A stretch of 64,000 bases of DNA from Aeromicrobium yanjiei (GCF_009649075.1 NZ_CP045737.1:1364001-1428000), one strand, 5' to 3'; numbered from the stretch's first letter, positions 36,563 through 48,030 are shown. Numbers and translations are program-made. Notes: generated by a model from the letters alone, not told the origin.

Positions 36563-37324
36563 GTGAGCCTCTCGGTCCGTGTCATCCCGTGCCTGGACGT
36601 CGACAACGGTCGCGTCGTCAAGGGCGTCAACTTCGTCGACCTGCGTGATGCGGGCGATCCCGTGGAGATGGCAAAGGTGTACGACGCCGAGGGCGCCGAC
36701 GAGCTGACCTTCCTCGACATCACGGCATCGTCGGGCAATCGCAGCACGACGTTCGACGTCGTGGGTCGCACCGCCGACCAGGTGTTCATCCCGCTCACGG
36801 TCGGCGGAGGTGTCCGCACCCCCGACGACGTGGACCGCCTGCTCAGGGCCGGCGCCGACAAGGTGGGCATCAACACCGCGGCGATCGACCGGCCCGAGGT
36901 CATCGCCGAGATCGCGCACCGCTTCGGCAGCCAGGTCCTGGTGCTGAGCGTGGACGCGCGCCGGTCCGCCGAGCAGCCGAGCGGCTTCGAGGTCACGACC
37001 CACGGCGGGCGCAGGTCCGCCGGGATCGACGCGGTCGAGTGGGCCCGCCGGGCCACCGAGCTCGGCGCCGGCGAGGTGCTGCTCAACTCGATGGACGCCG
37101 ACGGGACGAAGGACGGCTTCGACCTGGAAATGATTCGGGCGGTCCGTGACGTTACACAGGTGCCGCTCATCGCGAGTGGTGGCGCCGGACGCCTGGAGCA
37201 CTTCCCCGAAGCGATCGAGGCCGGCGCCGACGCCGTGCTCGCCGCGAGTGTGTTCCACTTCGGCGACCTGACCATCGGACAGGTGAAAGAGACCTTGCGA
37301 GCTGCTGGACACCGTGTCCGTTAA
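36563..37324 (+). CDS. hisF: imidazole glycerol phosphate synthase, cyclase subunit
   Basis: HisF uses ammonia from HisH to make IGP and AICAR. The 253-aa TIM barrel has [16 protein letters not shown] with D12, [17 protein letters not shown] with D131 and [12 protein letters not shown]; the two Asp residues are the expected acid-base pair. GTG start, probably leaderless. It overlaps the following ABC transporter gene by 11 bp. Confidence 0.96.
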   Translation: MSLSVRVIPCLDVDNGRVVKGVNFVDLRDAGDPVEMAKVYDAEGADELTFLDITASSGNRSTTFDVVGRTADQVFIPLTVGGGVRTPDDVDRLLRAGADKVGINTAAIDRPEVIAEIAHRFGSQVLVLSVDARRSAEQPSGFEVTTHGGRRSAGIDAVEWARRATELGAGEVLLNSMDADGTKDGFDLEMIRAVRDVTQVPLIASGGAGRLEHFPEAIEAGADAVLAASVFHFGDLTIGQVKETLRAAGHRVR

Positions 37325-39185
37325 CGACACGACCAAGACGACCGACCCCACCGACCCCCTCGAGGCCGACCCGACCTCCGGGCCGCGCGACCGCGACCTC
37401 GGCGACGCCCGGACCGACAAGATCACCCGGCGCGGGTTCGCGCTGCTCGGGCGCGGCATCAAGGAGCAGCGGTTCCTGTTCTGGGTGTCGGTCATCGGCA
37501 GCGTGCTGTTCGGCTTCATGACCGTCGCGGACGCCCGCGTCCTCGGCTGGGCGACCGACAACGTGATCCGTCCGTCGTTCGCCCGCGGCGACGTCGCCGA
37601 GGGCGCGCTCGTCGCGGCCATCTCGCTGTTCATGGCGGTCGCGATCCTGCGGGCGCTCGGCATCGTGGCCCGCCGCCTCATCGGCGGGATCGTCTACTAC
37701 CGCCTCGTCGCGGAGTACCGCCGGCGGGTCACCCGCCAGTACATCTCCCTGCCGATGTCGTGGCACCACCGGCACCCGACCGGACAGCTGCTGTCCAACG
37801 CGAACGCCGATGTCGAGGGTGCGTGGGCGGTCTTCATGCCCCTGCCCATGGCGATCGGCGTCATCGCGATGCTCGTCGCGGCCATCGCCGAGATGGTCCG
37901 CGCCGACCTCGTCCTGACCCTCGTGGGGCTCGTCGTGTTCCCGGCCCTGTTCATCATCAACGTCTTCTACCAGCGCTGGCTCTCGCCCAAGGTCGCCCAC
38001 GCGCAGTCGCTGCGCGGCTCGGTCAGCGCCGTCGCGCACGAGTCGTTCGACGGCGCGCTCGTCGTGAAGTCGCTCGGCCGCGAGACCGACGAGACCGACC
38101 GCTTCCGCGAGGTCTCGCACGAGCTGCGCGACGCCAACATCGCCGTGGGTCGCATCCGCAGCGTGTTCGACCCGTTGCTCGAGGCGCTGCCCAACATCGG
38201 CATCCTGATGGTCATCGTGCTCGGCGTCGGCCGGGTCGCGAGCGGCGCGGCCGACCCGGGCGACGTCGTGGCGGTGGCCTACCTGTTCACGGTCGTGGCC
38301 TTCCCGGTCCGCGCGATCGGCTGGGTGCTCGGCGAGCTGCCTCGCAGCGTCGTCAGCTGGGAGCGGGTCGAGGCGGTGCTGCAGGAGCGCGGCTCGATGC
38401 CGTACGGCACGCAGACCCTGGCGGGCAATGGGCCCGTGCGCCTTGACGTCGAGGACCTGACGTTCCGCTTCGACGACGCGGACCGCGACGTCCTGCGGCA
38501 CATCTCGTTCGACGTCCAGCCCGGCCGGGTCGTCGCGGTCGTGGGTGCGACCGGCAGCGGCAAGAGCACGCTGACCTCGCTGCTCACCCGTCTGGTCGAT
38601 CCGCAGGGCGGACGCATCGCGGTGGACGGCGTCGACATCCGCGAGCTGACGCACGACGAGCTGGCTCGCGTCATCGCGGTCGTCCCGCAGGGCACGTTCC
38701 TGTTCGACGACAGCGTGCGCGAGAACATCACGCTCGGCGCCGACTACTCCGACGACGAGGTCTGGGCAGCGCTCCGCACGGTCCAGGCCGCCGACTTCGT
38801 CGCCGCCCTCCCGCGAGGTCTCGACTCCGAGCTGGGGGAGCGCGGCACGACGCTGTCGGGCGGCCAGCGCCAGCGGCTCTCGCTCGCCCGCGCCCTGGTC
38901 CGCCACCCGCGCCTGCTCGTGATGGACGACGCCACGAGCGCGGTCGACCCCGAGGTCGAGCAGCGCATCCTCAAGGCCCTCGCGGCCCACACGTCGGACG
39001 GCGAGGGCCCGACGGTCCTCGTGGTCGCCTACCGCAAGGCCACGATCGCCCTGGCCGACGAGGTGGTGTTCCTCGACGAGGGCGCGATCGCCGCGCGCGG
39101 CAGCCACGACGAGCTGGTCGAGGCCTCGCCCGACTACCGCAATCTCGTCAACGCCTACGACCAGGCGAGGGAGGCACAGTCATGA
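37314..39185 (+). CDS. heterodimeric ABC exporter subunit with a degenerate ATPase site
   Basis: A 623-aa half-transporter: six membrane segments (about 55-340) then an ATPase domain. The Walker A lysine is K417 ([10 protein letters not shown]), the signature LSGGQRQRL begins at 514, but the catalytic Glu is Asp (D539 in [12 protein letters not shown]) and the switch His is Tyr (Y573 in VVAYRKAT). These are the features of the non-hydrolysing half of asymmetric ABCB-type exporters such as TM287/288. Starts at GTG 37314 inside the end of hisF and overlaps the partner gene (ATGA). Substrate unknown. Confidence 0.9.
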   Translation: MSVNDTTKTTDPTDPLEADPTSGPRDRDLGDARTDKITRRGFALLGRGIKEQRFLFWVSVIGSVLFGFMTVADARVLGWATDNVIRPSFARGDVAEGALVAAISLFMAVAILRALGIVARRLIGGIVYYRLVAEYRRRVTRQYISLPMSWHHRHPTGQLLSNANADVEGAWAVFMPLPMAIGVIAMLVAAIAEMVRADLVLTLVGLVVFPALFIINVFYQRWLSPKVAHAQSLRGSVSAVAHESFDGALVVKSLGRETDETDRFREVSHELRDANIAVGRIRSVFDPLLEALPNIGILMVIVLGVGRVASGAADPGDVVAVAYLFTVVAFPVRAIGWVLGELPRSVVSWERVEAVLQERGSMPYGTQTLAGNGPVRLDVEDLTFRFDDADRDVLRHISFDVQPGRVVAVVGATGSGKSTLTSLLTRLVDPQGGRIAVDGVDIRELTHDELARVIAVVPQGTFLFDDSVRENITLGADYSDDEVWAALRTVQAADFVAALPRGLDSELGERGTTLSGGQRQRLSLARALVRHPRLLVMDDATSAVDPEVEQRILKALAAHTSDGEGPTVLVVAYRKATIALADEVVFLDEGAIAARGSHDELVEASPDYRNLVNAYDQAREAQS

Positions 39186-41020
39186 GCACGGTCGACGATC
39201 TCCCCGAGATCGAGTCCAGCCGCCTGAGCGGCACCGCGATCATCCGGCGGGGGCTCGCGCTGTCACCCGCGATCAAGGACGGGCTCGGCTTCACGATCGT
39301 GCTCGCGATCCTCAGCACCGTGGGCGGATCGGTCATCCCGATCCTGATCCAGCGCACGGTCGACTCCGGGCTCGGCGACGGCGCCGACACCGGCGTCGGC
39401 GACATCGCCGGCTTCCTGACGATCGCCGCGATCCTGGTCCTGTCCACCGCCGCGGTGGCCTACTGGATGCGCATCAGGCTGTTCAAGGCCAGCGAGACGG
39501 GCTTGGCCCAGATGCGCGTGGACGCCTTCCGCCACGTGCACGACCTGTCGATGCTGACGCAGAACTCCGAGCGCCGGGGCGTGCTCGTCTCCCGCGTGAC
39601 GTCCGACATCGACCAGGTGTCGCAGTTCCTGCAGTTCACGGGCATCCAGATCGTGGTGAGCCTGGGCCAGATCCTCGTCGCGACGGCCATCATGGCGTAC
39701 TACTCGTGGCAGCTCACGATCGTCGTGCTGGTCTGCTTCCTGCCGCTGGCGATCAGCCTCAAGTGGTTCGCGCAGCGCCTCAGCGACGCGTACGACATCG
39801 TGCGGCGCACGGTCGGCGAGATGATCGCCGTGATCGCCGAGCCCGTGGTCGGCGCCTCGGTCGTGCGTGCGTACGCGATCGAGAAGCGCACCCAGGACCG
39901 CGTCGACGAAGGCATCAAGGGCAACCTCGACGCCAACGTCAAGGCCCAGAAGCTCGTCGCGGTCACGTTCGCGGCGTCCGGCGTCGCGGGTGGACTCGCG
40001 ATCGGCGCGGTCGTCGCGTTCGGCGTGATCCTGGGCGTGGCCGGTGACCTCTCCATGGGCACGGTCATCGCGTTCGCGTTCCTCGTCGGCCTGTTCGTGG
40101 GTCCGGTGCAGACTGCGACGCAGGTGCTGACCGACGCCCAGAACGCGATCGCGTCGTGGCGCCGGGTGATCGACCTGCTCGACACCCCCGCCGACGTCGT
40201 CGACCCCGGTCCCGCGGGTCGTCCGCTGCCCGGCGGATCGCTCAGCGCCCGCTTCGACGGTGTCACGTTCGCCTACCCGGGCGGTCCGCCGGTCCTCACG
40301 GGCGTCGACATCGAGATCGCCCCGCGCCAGCGGGTCGCGGTCGTGGGGGAGACCGGCTCGGGCAAGACGACGTTCGCCAAGCTGCTGACCCGCCTGATGG
40401 ACCCCACCGAGGGGGTCGTGAGCCTCGGCACGAGCGGCGGGACCTGGCAGGACATCAGCGACGTGTCGTTCGCCGACCTGCGACGGCACGTCCTGATGGT
40501 GCCGCAGGAGGGCTTCCTGTTCGACGCCACGCTGCGCGAGAACCTGCTCTACGGCCGCCAGGACGCGAGCGACCGCGAGCTCGTCGCCGTGATCGACGAG
40601 CTCGAGCTGACCGACTGGTTCGCGGGCCTGCCCCACGGCCTCGACACCCAGGTCGGGCAGCGCGGCGAGTCGCTGTCGGCGGGGGAGCGCCAGCTGGTCG
40701 CACTCGTGCGCTCGGCCCTGGCCGATCCGCAGCTCATCGTGCTCGACGAGGCCACGAGCGCAGTCGACCCGCAGACCGAGCTCCGGGCGACGCGGGCGCT
40801 CGACAAGCTGCTGGACGGCCGTTCGAGCGTGACGATCGCCCACCGGTTGTCGACCGCGGAGAACGCGGACCGGGTGCTCGTCTTCGACGCGGGCCGGCTC
40901 GTCGAGGACGGCAGCCACGCCGAGCTCGTCGACGCGGGCGGGGTGTACGCCCGGCTGCACGCGAGCTGGGTCGCGCAGGCCTCGATCTCGGGCTCGCAGG
41001 CCGTGACGGAGCCGTCATGA
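39182..41020 (+). CDS. heterodimeric ABC exporter subunit with intact catalytic Glu
   Basis: A 612-aa half-transporter with six membrane segments and an ATPase domain. Here Walker A (K395 in GETGSGKTT), the catalytic E523 ([12 protein letters not shown]) and the switch H554 (IAHRLST) are canonical, but the signature reads LSAGERQ from 498. Together with the upstream subunit this makes one competent site (this Walker B with the partner's LSGGQ) and one degenerate site. It overlaps the hisI start (ATGA), so the exporter is embedded in the his operon. Confidence 0.9.
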   Translation: MSTVDDLPEIESSRLSGTAIIRRGLALSPAIKDGLGFTIVLAILSTVGGSVIPILIQRTVDSGLGDGADTGVGDIAGFLTIAAILVLSTAAVAYWMRIRLFKASETGLAQMRVDAFRHVHDLSMLTQNSERRGVLVSRVTSDIDQVSQFLQFTGIQIVVSLGQILVATAIMAYYSWQLTIVVLVCFLPLAISLKWFAQRLSDAYDIVRRTVGEMIAVIAEPVVGASVVRAYAIEKRTQDRVDEGIKGNLDANVKAQKLVAVTFAASGVAGGLAIGAVVAFGVILGVAGDLSMGTVIAFAFLVGLFVGPVQTATQVLTDAQNAIASWRRVIDLLDTPADVVDPGPAGRPLPGGSLSARFDGVTFAYPGGPPVLTGVDIEIAPRQRVAVVGETGSGKTTFAKLLTRLMDPTEGVVSLGTSGGTWQDISDVSFADLRRHVLMVPQEGFLFDATLRENLLYGRQDASDRELVAVIDELELTDWFAGLPHGLDTQVGQRGESLSAGERQLVALVRSALADPQLIVLDEATSAVDPQTELRATRALDKLLDGRSSVTIAHRLSTAENADRVLVFDAGRLVEDGSHAELVDAGGVYARLHASWVAQASISGSQAVTEPS

Positions 41021-41382
41021 CCTCACCTGAGACACTGGGTCCCGTGCCCAGCCTCGATCCCGCCATCGCCGACCGTCTCAAGCGTGACGCCGACGGGCTC
41101 GTGCCCGCGGTCGTCCAGGACGCGACCAGCCGCGACGTGCTGATGGTCGGCTGGATGGACGACGAGGCGCTGCACCGCACGCTCACCACCGGGCGCGGCA
41201 CGTTCTGGAGCCGCAGCCGCCAGTCCTACTGGGTCAAGGGCGAGACCTCGGGGCACGTCCAGCACGTCCGCGAGGTCAGGCTCGACTGCGACGGCGACAC
41301 CCTGCTCGTCGTCGTGGACCAGACCGGTCCCGCCTGCCACACCGGCGACCCCACCTGCTTCGACGCGGACCGCCTGCTGTGA
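41017..41382 (+). CDS. hisI: phosphoribosyl-AMP cyclohydrolase
   Basis: HisI opens the adenine ring of PR-AMP, the third step of histidine synthesis. The 121-aa protein is the monofunctional cyclohydrolase without the HisE domain, with [43 protein letters not shown] and the zinc ligands in [13 protein letters not shown]. The ATG at 41017 overlaps the transporter stop; upstream extension of the frame is spurious. Its stop overlaps the following trp-associated gene (GTGA). Confidence 0.95.
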   Translation: MTSPETLGPVPSLDPAIADRLKRDADGLVPAVVQDATSRDVLMVGWMDDEALHRTLTTGRGTFWSRSRQSYWVKGETSGHVQHVREVRLDCDGDTLLVVVDQTGPACHTGDPTCFDADRLL

Positions 41383-41960
41383 CCCCCCGGCGGCTCTACG
41401 GCCCGGTCGTCCTCGCGACGCTGGCCGCGGGCGGGCTCGCCTTCTTCGCCGCGGCGCGCACGTGGGCGGATGCGAAGCTGTCGTCCGAGGGACTGCCGCC
41501 CTCGACGGTCGGTGTGTCCGGCACGGACGCGGAGCCCCTCGTCTCGGCGCTCGCCCTGGTCGTCGTCACCGCTGCGCTGGCCGTCCTGGCGGCGGGGCCG
41601 CGCCTGCGCCGCGTGGTCGGCGCCCTGACGATGCTGGTGTCGGTCCTGGCCGTGGTGGTGGCCCCGCCGTCGGGCAGCGACGCCCTGGACCGGGCGCTGC
41701 GCAAGGCCGCGGAGGAGTCCCCGTCGTTCACCGGACCGGAGTCGATCGGCGACATCTCGTCCACCCCGTGGTACGCCGTCACGGTGCTCGCGTTCGTCGT
41801 GGCCTTCCTGCTGGGCGCAGCGACGATCCGGTGGGCCGGGGCCTGGCCCACGATGGGGCGGCGCTACGAGGCGCCTGCGGCCCGCGCTGCCGGGACCGAG
41901 GAGGTCTCCGACAGCGACATGTGGAAGGCGATGGACGAGGGGCAGGATCCCACCCAGTAG
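41379..41960 (+). CDS. Trp biosynthesis-associated membrane protein (TIGR02234-like)
   Basis: A 193-aa membrane protein with about four hydrophobic segments (8-25, 49-68, 76-95 and 128-148) and a charged cytoplasmic tail. The position next to hisI and trpC, the length and the TM pattern match the actinobacterial family called Trp_oprn_chp (TIGR02234), which is always near trp genes but has no proven function. The start overlaps the hisI stop. trpE, which often precedes this gene in related genomes, is not here. Confidence 0.75.
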   Translation: MTPRRLYGPVVLATLAAGGLAFFAAARTWADAKLSSEGLPPSTVGVSGTDAEPLVSALALVVVTAALAVLAAGPRLRRVVGALTMLVSVLAVVVAPPSGSDALDRALRKAAEESPSFTGPESIGDISSTPWYAVTVLAFVVAFLLGAATIRWAGAWPTMGRRYEAPAARAAGTEEVSDSDMWKAMDEGQDPTQ

Positions 41961-42002
41961 TCTGGGCCGCGAGTTCCATCACCGCCCGAGGAGAGTTGTC
42001 CC

Positions 42003-42206
42003 ATGCACGGATCATCGCCAGCCGCCTGGACCGGAGTCATCTTGTGCCTCCTCGGCATCACGATCGGCGGCGTCGCTCTGATCCCCGAGCCCCGCTGGAT
42101 CATGTTCTGGATCGGCGTGGGCATCACCCTCGCCTCCGGCATCGTGGGCTGGGCCATGGCCGCAGCGGGCTTCGGCGTCGACCGCGCCGAGCACTCCCAC
42201 AACTGA
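42003..42206 (+). CDS. small membrane protein of the HGxxPAAW family
   Basis: A 67-aa protein with the eponymous motif HGSSPAAW at residues 2-9 and two hydrophobic segments. The family is found in actinobacterial trp regions and is uncharacterised. The ATG follows a GGAGAG site and starts 42 bases after the preceding gene. Short but convincing because of the motif and location. Confidence 0.85.
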   Translation: MHGSSPAAWTGVILCLLGITIGGVALIPEPRWIMFWIGVGITLASGIVGWAMAAAGFGVDRAEHSHN

Positions 42207-42247
42207 CCTTCGCTCGTTCACCCCGCCGACGGATCTGAGGCCCTCCC

Positions 42248-42943
42248 ATGACCGATTACCCGCAGTACCCCCAGTACCCCGGTGAGGACGGTCCCCAGGG
42301 CCAGCCGCAGCAGCCCCCGCAGCCGCCCAACGGCCCCGGGCAGGGCCAGGCCCCGCCGCCCCCGCCCGGGTACGGCCAGCAGCCGCCCGCGTACGGCCAG
42401 CCCCCCGCATACGGCCATGCTCCGGGCTACGGCCAGCCGCCGACGTACGGTCAGCCGCCCCAGGGCTACGGTCCGCGTCCGTTCGCGAGCTGGGGCTCAC
42501 GGGTGGGTGCCTACCTGCTCGACGGCCTCATCGGCGCGGCTGTCGCGCTCGTCCCGCTGATCGCGGGCTTCATCGTGATCGCCGCGACCGGCACCGAGCG
42601 CACCGACTACGCGGGCAACACGACCATCGAGGATGCCAACCCCCTCGGCTACGTGCTGTTGATCCTGGGCTACGTCGCCGCGTTCGTCTTCGCGCTGTGG
42701 AACTACGTGTTCCGGCAGGGACGCACCGGCCAGTCGCTGGGCAAGAAGATCGTGGGCATCAAGGTCGTCAAGGAGCAGACCGGCCAGCCCATGGGCGTCG
42801 GCCTGGCCCTCGGCCGCTACCTGCTGAACACGATCCTGACGACCATCACGTGCTACATCAACGTGCTGTGGCCGCTGTGGGACGACAAGAAGCAGGCCCT
42901 GCACGACAAGGTCGTGTCGACGGTCGTCGTCTCCGCGAACTGA
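42248..42943 (+). CDS. RDD-family membrane protein with proline/tyrosine-rich N terminus
   Basis: A 231-aa protein. Residues 1-75 are low complexity with repeats of YGQPP and PAYGQPP. The rest is an RDD domain: PRPFASWGSRVGAYLLDGLI (the R and D positions), a long hydrophobic stretch, then GRTGQSLGKKIVGIKVV and a third segment near the C terminus. RDD proteins are membrane proteins of varied or unknown role; in some bacteria they act in Na+/H+ exchange. The ATG follows GAGG with modest spacing. In the trp-region cluster of small membrane proteins. Confidence 0.85.
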   Translation: MTDYPQYPQYPGEDGPQGQPQQPPQPPNGPGQGQAPPPPPGYGQQPPAYGQPPAYGHAPGYGQPPTYGQPPQGYGPRPFASWGSRVGAYLLDGLIGAAVALVPLIAGFIVIAATGTERTDYAGNTTIEDANPLGYVLLILGYVAAFVFALWNYVFRQGRTGQSLGKKIVGIKVVKEQTGQPMGVGLALGRYLLNTILTTITCYINVLWPLWDDKKQALHDKVVSTVVVSAN

Positions 42944-42946
42944 CCC

Positions 42947-43372
42947 ATGGCGGTCCCGGTCCCAGCCGCCCGCGAGCCGGTCCACCCCCTGGTGGCACCG
43001 GCGGCGGTCGCGGCTGCCGGGACCGCCGCGGCAGTCCTGCTGCACCTGCGCGACCCGCACGACTCCGGCACGTACGGCTTCTGCCCGTTCCTGGCGCTGA
43101 CCGGCCAGCCGTGCCCGGGGTGCGGCGGGCTCCGCGCGGTCAACGACCTCACCCGCGGCGACCTGGTCGGAGCGCTCAGCAGCAATGCGCTGGCCGTCGT
43201 CCTGGTCGCCGTGCTGGCGGTCGCCTGGGTGCTGTGGGTCGTGCGCCGGTCCACGGGGCGACGCGACCGCATGATCGTGCTCGGCAAGGGCTCGGGCGCG
43301 GCGGTGCTGGGCGTCCTCGCTGTGTTCACGGTCGTGCGGATGACCCCGTGGGGCAGCTGGCTCGCGCCCTGA
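42947..43372 (+). CDS. DUF2752 membrane protein
   Basis: A 141-aa protein with three hydrophobic segments (about 18-34, 76-95 and 114-130) and the DUF2752 signature YGFCPFLALTGQPCPGCGGLRA. The paired cysteines in CPGCG suggest a metal or redox role, but the family has no known function. It starts three bases after the RDD gene and is the last small membrane gene before trpC. Confidence 0.85.
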   Translation: MAVPVPAAREPVHPLVAPAAVAAAGTAAAVLLHLRDPHDSGTYGFCPFLALTGQPCPGCGGLRAVNDLTRGDLVGALSSNALAVVLVAVLAVAWVLWVVRRSTGRRDRMIVLGKGSGAAVLGVLAVFTVVRMTPWGSWLAP

Positions 43373-43388
43373 GTGCGGTCTGTACACA

Positions 43389-43424
43389 ACCCGGGGTCCA
43401 TGGGAACCCGGGTCGGGATACCCT
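43389..43424 (+). promoter_or_regulatory. trpC upstream inverted repeat and candidate -10
   Basis: ACCCGGG (43389-43395) and CCCGGGT (43407-43413) form an inverted repeat with an 11-nt centre. TACCCT (43419-43424) is a good -10 box, placing the start about 30 nt before the trpC ATG, which has a strong AGAGGAGG site. The repeat overlaps the -35 and spacer, so it could be an operator. No -35 match is obvious, and no leader peptide rich in Trp was found. Confidence 0.4.
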
Positions 43425-43459
43425 TGAACGACAGGACCATCGACCGCAGAGGAGGATCC

Positions 43460-44269
43460 ATGTCAGTGCTCGACGAGATCCTGGTCGGTGTGGCCGAGGA
43501 CCTGGAGACGCGCATGGCCGCGACCAGCCTCGAAGACCTCAAGCAGCAGGCGTCGCGCCAGCCCCCTGCGCTGGACCCGATGCCGGCCTTCCGGTCGGAC
43601 GGCGTCTCGGTGATCGCCGAGGTCAAGCGGTCGAGCCCCAGCGAGGGCCGGCTCGCGACCATCAAGGACCCCGCCGCGCTGGCGACGGACTACGCCGCAG
43701 GCGGTGCCGCAGCGATCAGCGTGCTGACCGAGGAGCGCCGTTTCGGCGGCACGCTGGCCGACCTGCGCGCGGTCCGCGGCACGGTCGACGTCCCGCTGCT
43801 GCGCAAGGACTTCATCACGACCTCCTACCAGCTGTGGGAGGCACGCGCGGCCGGCGCCGACATGGCGCTGCTCATCGTCGCGGCCCTCGAGCAGATCGCG
43901 CTGGAGAGCCTCATCGAGCGGGCGCGGTCGATCGGCCTGACCCCCCTGGTGGAGGTCAACGACGAGGCCGAGGTCAAGCGCGCGGTCGACGCCGGCGCCG
44001 ACCTGATCGGCGTCAACGCCCGCAACCTCAAGACGCTCGAGGTCGACCGTGGCACGTTCGAGCGCCTCGCCCCCCTCATCCCCGACACCGCGGTCAAGGT
44101 CGCGGCCTCGGGTGTGCGCGGTCCGCGCGACGTCATCGACTACGCCAAGTCCGGCGCCAACGTCGTGCTGGTCGGCGAGACCCTCGTTCGCGGCGACGAC
44201 CCCCGGGCCAGCGTCGCGGACCTCGTCGCGGCCGGCGTCCATCCCGCGCTTCAGCAGCACCGCTGGTAG
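43460..44269 (+). CDS. trpC: indole-3-glycerol phosphate synthase
   Basis: TrpC makes indole-3-glycerol phosphate from CdRP. The 269-aa TIM barrel has [13 protein letters not shown], the active-site lysine in [16 protein letters not shown]-like [26 protein letters not shown] and [10 protein letters not shown]. The ATG at 43460 has AGAGGAGG about 5-12 bases upstream and is clearly preferable to the longer open frame. First of trpC-trpB-trpA. Confidence 0.96.
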   Translation: MSVLDEILVGVAEDLETRMAATSLEDLKQQASRQPPALDPMPAFRSDGVSVIAEVKRSSPSEGRLATIKDPAALATDYAAGGAAAISVLTEERRFGGTLADLRAVRGTVDVPLLRKDFITTSYQLWEARAAGADMALLIVAALEQIALESLIERARSIGLTPLVEVNDEAEVKRAVDAGADLIGVNARNLKTLEVDRGTFERLAPLIPDTAVKVAASGVRGPRDVIDYAKSGANVVLVGETLVRGDDPRASVADLVAAGVHPALQQHRW

Positions 44270-44337
44270 TGGCGTCACCGTGCTGCGGTGACGCGCCTTC
44301 GTCCGCCTGCCGCTGCCCCTGACCCCTCTGAGGACAC

Positions 44338-45560
<1,223 letters not shown>

Positions 45561-45564
<4 letters not shown>

Positions 45565-46358
45565 GCGCGATCGACGAGCTCTTCGCACGCACGCGCAGCG
45601 AGGACCGCGCCGCACTGGTCGGCTACCTCCCGGCCGGGTTCCCTTCCAAGGAGCTGTCCGTCCGCGCGATCGAGGCCATGGTCGAGGGGGGAGTGGACCT
45701 CGTCGAGGTGGGCCTTCCCTACAGCGACCCCGTGATGGACGGCCCCGTCATCCAGGCCGCCGCCGACCAGGCGCTGCTCGGTGGCACCCGGCCCGCCGAC
45801 GTCCTGGACGTCGTGCGCGCCAGCGCCGCGACCGGCGCACCGACCGTCGTCATGACCTACTGGAACCCCGTCGAGCGCTACGGGGTCGACCGCTTCGCCG
45901 CCGACCTCGCCGCCGCGGGAGGGTCGGGGCTCATCACGCCCGACCTGATCCCGGACGAGGGCGCCGAGTGGGTCGCGGCGTCGCACGCCCACGGCCTCGA
46001 CCGGATCTTCCTGGTCGCGCCGTCGTCGACCGACGAGCGGCTGCAGATGACCGTCGAGGCCGCCAGTGGATTCGTCTACGCGACGGCCGTCATGGGCGTC
46101 ACGGGCGCCCGCGACCAGACCAGCTCGCTGGGCGAGGAGCTCGTCGGCCGGGTCAAGAAGGTCACCGACAAGCCGGTCGGCGTGGGGCTGGGCGTCTCCA
46201 ACGGGGCCCAGGCGCACGAGATCGCGGCCTACGCAGATGCTGTCATCGTCGGGTCCGCCCTCGTACGCTGTCTGCTGGACGCCGAGACCGAGTCCGCCGG
46301 GCTCGAGGCGATCCGCGCCCTGGCGCAGGACCTGCGCGCCGGCGTCGAGAGGAGCTGA
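45561..46358 (+). CDS. trpA: tryptophan synthase alpha subunit
   Basis: TrpA cleaves indole-3-glycerol phosphate to indole, which is channelled to TrpB. The 265-aa TIM barrel has the catalytic pair E49 ([11 protein letters not shown]) and D60 (VMDGPVIQ), the same numbers as in the Salmonella enzyme, and the glycine-rich [12 protein letters not shown] near the phosphate site. It overlaps the trpB stop and is followed two bases later by lgt. Confidence 0.97.
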
Positions 46359-46360
46359 CG

Positions 46361-47215
46361 ATGCTCGCGTACATCCCGAGCCCCTCCGAGGGCGTGTGGC
46401 ACCTCGGACCGCTGCCGCTCCGGGCGTACGCGCTGGGCATCATCATCGGCGCCCTCGTGGCGATCTGGATCGGCGAGCGCCGGTACCAGGCGCGCGGGGG
46501 ACGTGCGGGCATCATCGGCGACGTCGCGATCTGGGCGATCCCGTTCGGCATCGTCGGAGCGCGGATCTATCACGTCGCGACCGATCCCGAGCTCTACTTC
46601 GGCGAGGGCCGCAACGCCCTCGACGTCTTCCTCATCTGGAAGGGTGGCCTGGGCATCTGGGGCGCGGTCGCGGGAGGCGCGCTCGGGGCGTACATCGCGT
46701 GCCGCAGGTACGGCGTCTCGTTCTCGGCCGTGGCCGACGCGCTCGCGCCTGCGCTGCTCGTCGCCCAGGCGATCGGCCGGATCGGCAACTACTTCAACCA
46801 GGAGCTGTTCGGCAAGCCGACGGACCTGCCGTGGGCGCTGGAGATCTCCCCGGAGCACCGCCCGTCGGGCTACCTCGACCAGGCGACGTTCCACCCCACG
46901 TTCCTTTACGAGCTGTTGTGGAACCTTGCCGCGGCGGCGCTGATCATCGCGATCGACCGCAAGTTCAGGCTGACCAACGGTCGCGCGTTCGCGCTCTACG
47001 CGATGCTCTACACCGCAGGTCGGTTCTGGATCGAGCAGCTGCGCATCGACGAGGCCAACCACGTCGCACTGTTCGGTGCGGACGTGCGGTTCAACGTCCT
47101 CACGTCGGTGGTCGTGTTCCTCCTCGCCCTCACGTGGTTCGTCGTGGCGCGCAAGCGGCCCGCCGCGCCCGCGGACGAGGGAGCCGTGCAGGACGTGCGT
47201 TCCGACCGGGACTGA
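46361..47215 (+). CDS. lgt: prolipoprotein diacylglyceryl transferase
   Basis: Lgt attaches diacylglycerol to the lipobox cysteine of prolipoproteins. The 284-aa protein has seven hydrophobic segments, the N-terminal PLPLRAYALGIIIGALVA, and the diagnostic GRIGNYFNQELFGKPTDLPW with the essential arginine and asparagine. HPTFLYELLWNL and GRFWIEQLR are also present. ATG at 46361, two bases after trpA. Together with lspA it handles the lipoproteins encoded in this window. Confidence 0.95.
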   Translation: MLAYIPSPSEGVWHLGPLPLRAYALGIIIGALVAIWIGERRYQARGGRAGIIGDVAIWAIPFGIVGARIYHVATDPELYFGEGRNALDVFLIWKGGLGIWGAVAGGALGAYIACRRYGVSFSAVADALAPALLVAQAIGRIGNYFNQELFGKPTDLPWALEISPEHRPSGYLDQATFHPTFLYELLWNLAAAALIIAIDRKFRLTNGRAFALYAMLYTAGRFWIEQLRIDEANHVALFGADVRFNVLTSVVVFLLALTWFVVARKRPAAPADEGAVQDVRSDRD

Positions 47216-48012
47216 TGTCCGTCCCGGGGGCGCTGGTCCGCTCCAGCCACCCCGAGCCCGCGTTCGCCGTGACCCTCGTGGCGATGCTGCTCGCGACGAC
47301 GTGGGACGCCTCGTCGGGCACGGCGCTGCTGATCGGCGTCGCAGCGCTCACGGGCCAGCTGACCGTGGGCTGGACCAACGACCTGGTGGACCTGGACCGC
47401 GACCGACGAGCGGGCCGACAGGACAAGCCGATCGCGACCGGCGAGCTGCGACCCGGGGTCGTGCGCGCCGCCGTGACGGTCGCGGTGGTCGCCACGGTCG
47501 TGGCCTCGCTGGCCCTCGGCGTCCTCCCCGGCACGCTGCACCTCGCTCTGGTGGCGGGGGGCTGGGCGTACAACCTCGGGCTCAAACGCACGGTGCTGTC
47601 GTGGCTGCCGTACGCGGCGTGCTTCGGGGGCCTGCCCGTCGTGGTGTCGCTCGCATCGCGGGACGAGCCCGGCCCGTGGTGGACGGTCGCCGCCGGCGCG
47701 CTGCTGGGCACCGGGGCGCACCTCGTCAACGCGGTGCCGGACCTCGAGGACGACCGGCTCACCGGCGTCCGGGGGCTGCCCCACCGGCTCGGAGCCCGTC
47801 GCTCGATCGATGTCGCGACCGCCCTGCTCCTGATCGGCACGGTCGTGACGGTCGTGGTGCCGGTCCGCGGGCTCGATCCTGTGGCGGTCGTCGCGCTCGT
47901 CGCGGCCGGTGCCCTGGCGCTGGCGGGGCGGACGTCGTCCGGCCGCGGCCCCTTCCGGGCGGCCATCGGCATCGCGCTCGTGGACGTCGTGGCGCTCCTG
48001 CTCCGCACCTGA
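47215..48012 (+). CDS. UbiA-family prenyltransferase
   Basis: A 265-aa polytopic protein (about seven hydrophobic segments) with both aspartate-rich UbiA motifs: NDLVDLDRDRRAGRQDKP (about 58-75) and NAVPDLEDDRLTGVRGLP (about 175-192). UbiA enzymes transfer a prenyl group to an acceptor such as an aromatic acid, heme, or, in actinobacteria, decaprenyl-ribose. The acceptor cannot be told from sequence, and no quinone or carotenoid gene is beside it. Start ATG 47215 overlaps the lgt stop by one base. Confidence 0.85.
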   Translation: MSVPGALVRSSHPEPAFAVTLVAMLLATTWDASSGTALLIGVAALTGQLTVGWTNDLVDLDRDRRAGRQDKPIATGELRPGVVRAAVTVAVVATVVASLALGVLPGTLHLALVAGGWAYNLGLKRTVLSWLPYAACFGGLPVVVSLASRDEPGPWWTVAAGALLGTGAHLVNAVPDLEDDRLTGVRGLPHRLGARRSIDVATALLLIGTVVTVVVPVRGLDPVAVVALVAAGALALAGRTSSGRGPFRAAIGIALVDVVALLLRT

Positions 48013-48018
48013 GGCGAG

Positions 48019-48024
48019 TAGCGT
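48019..48024 (+). promoter_or_regulatory. candidate -10 box for leaderless VIT/CCC1-type gene
   Basis: TAGCGT (48019-48024) is followed by 6 bases and the ATG at 48031, without a ribosome site; the prenyltransferase stop is seven bases before the box. Confidence 0.45.
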
Positions 48025-48030
48025 CGGACC

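Noticed and set aside
42256..42480. Repetitive DNA inside the RDD gene as a satellite
   Set aside because: The repeats are in frame and encode the YGQPP-type low-complexity N terminus common in RDD proteins of actinobacteria.
43373..43459. Attenuator with a Trp leader peptide before trpC
   Set aside because: No short reading frame with tandem Trp codons was found; only an inverted repeat and a -10 box are visible.
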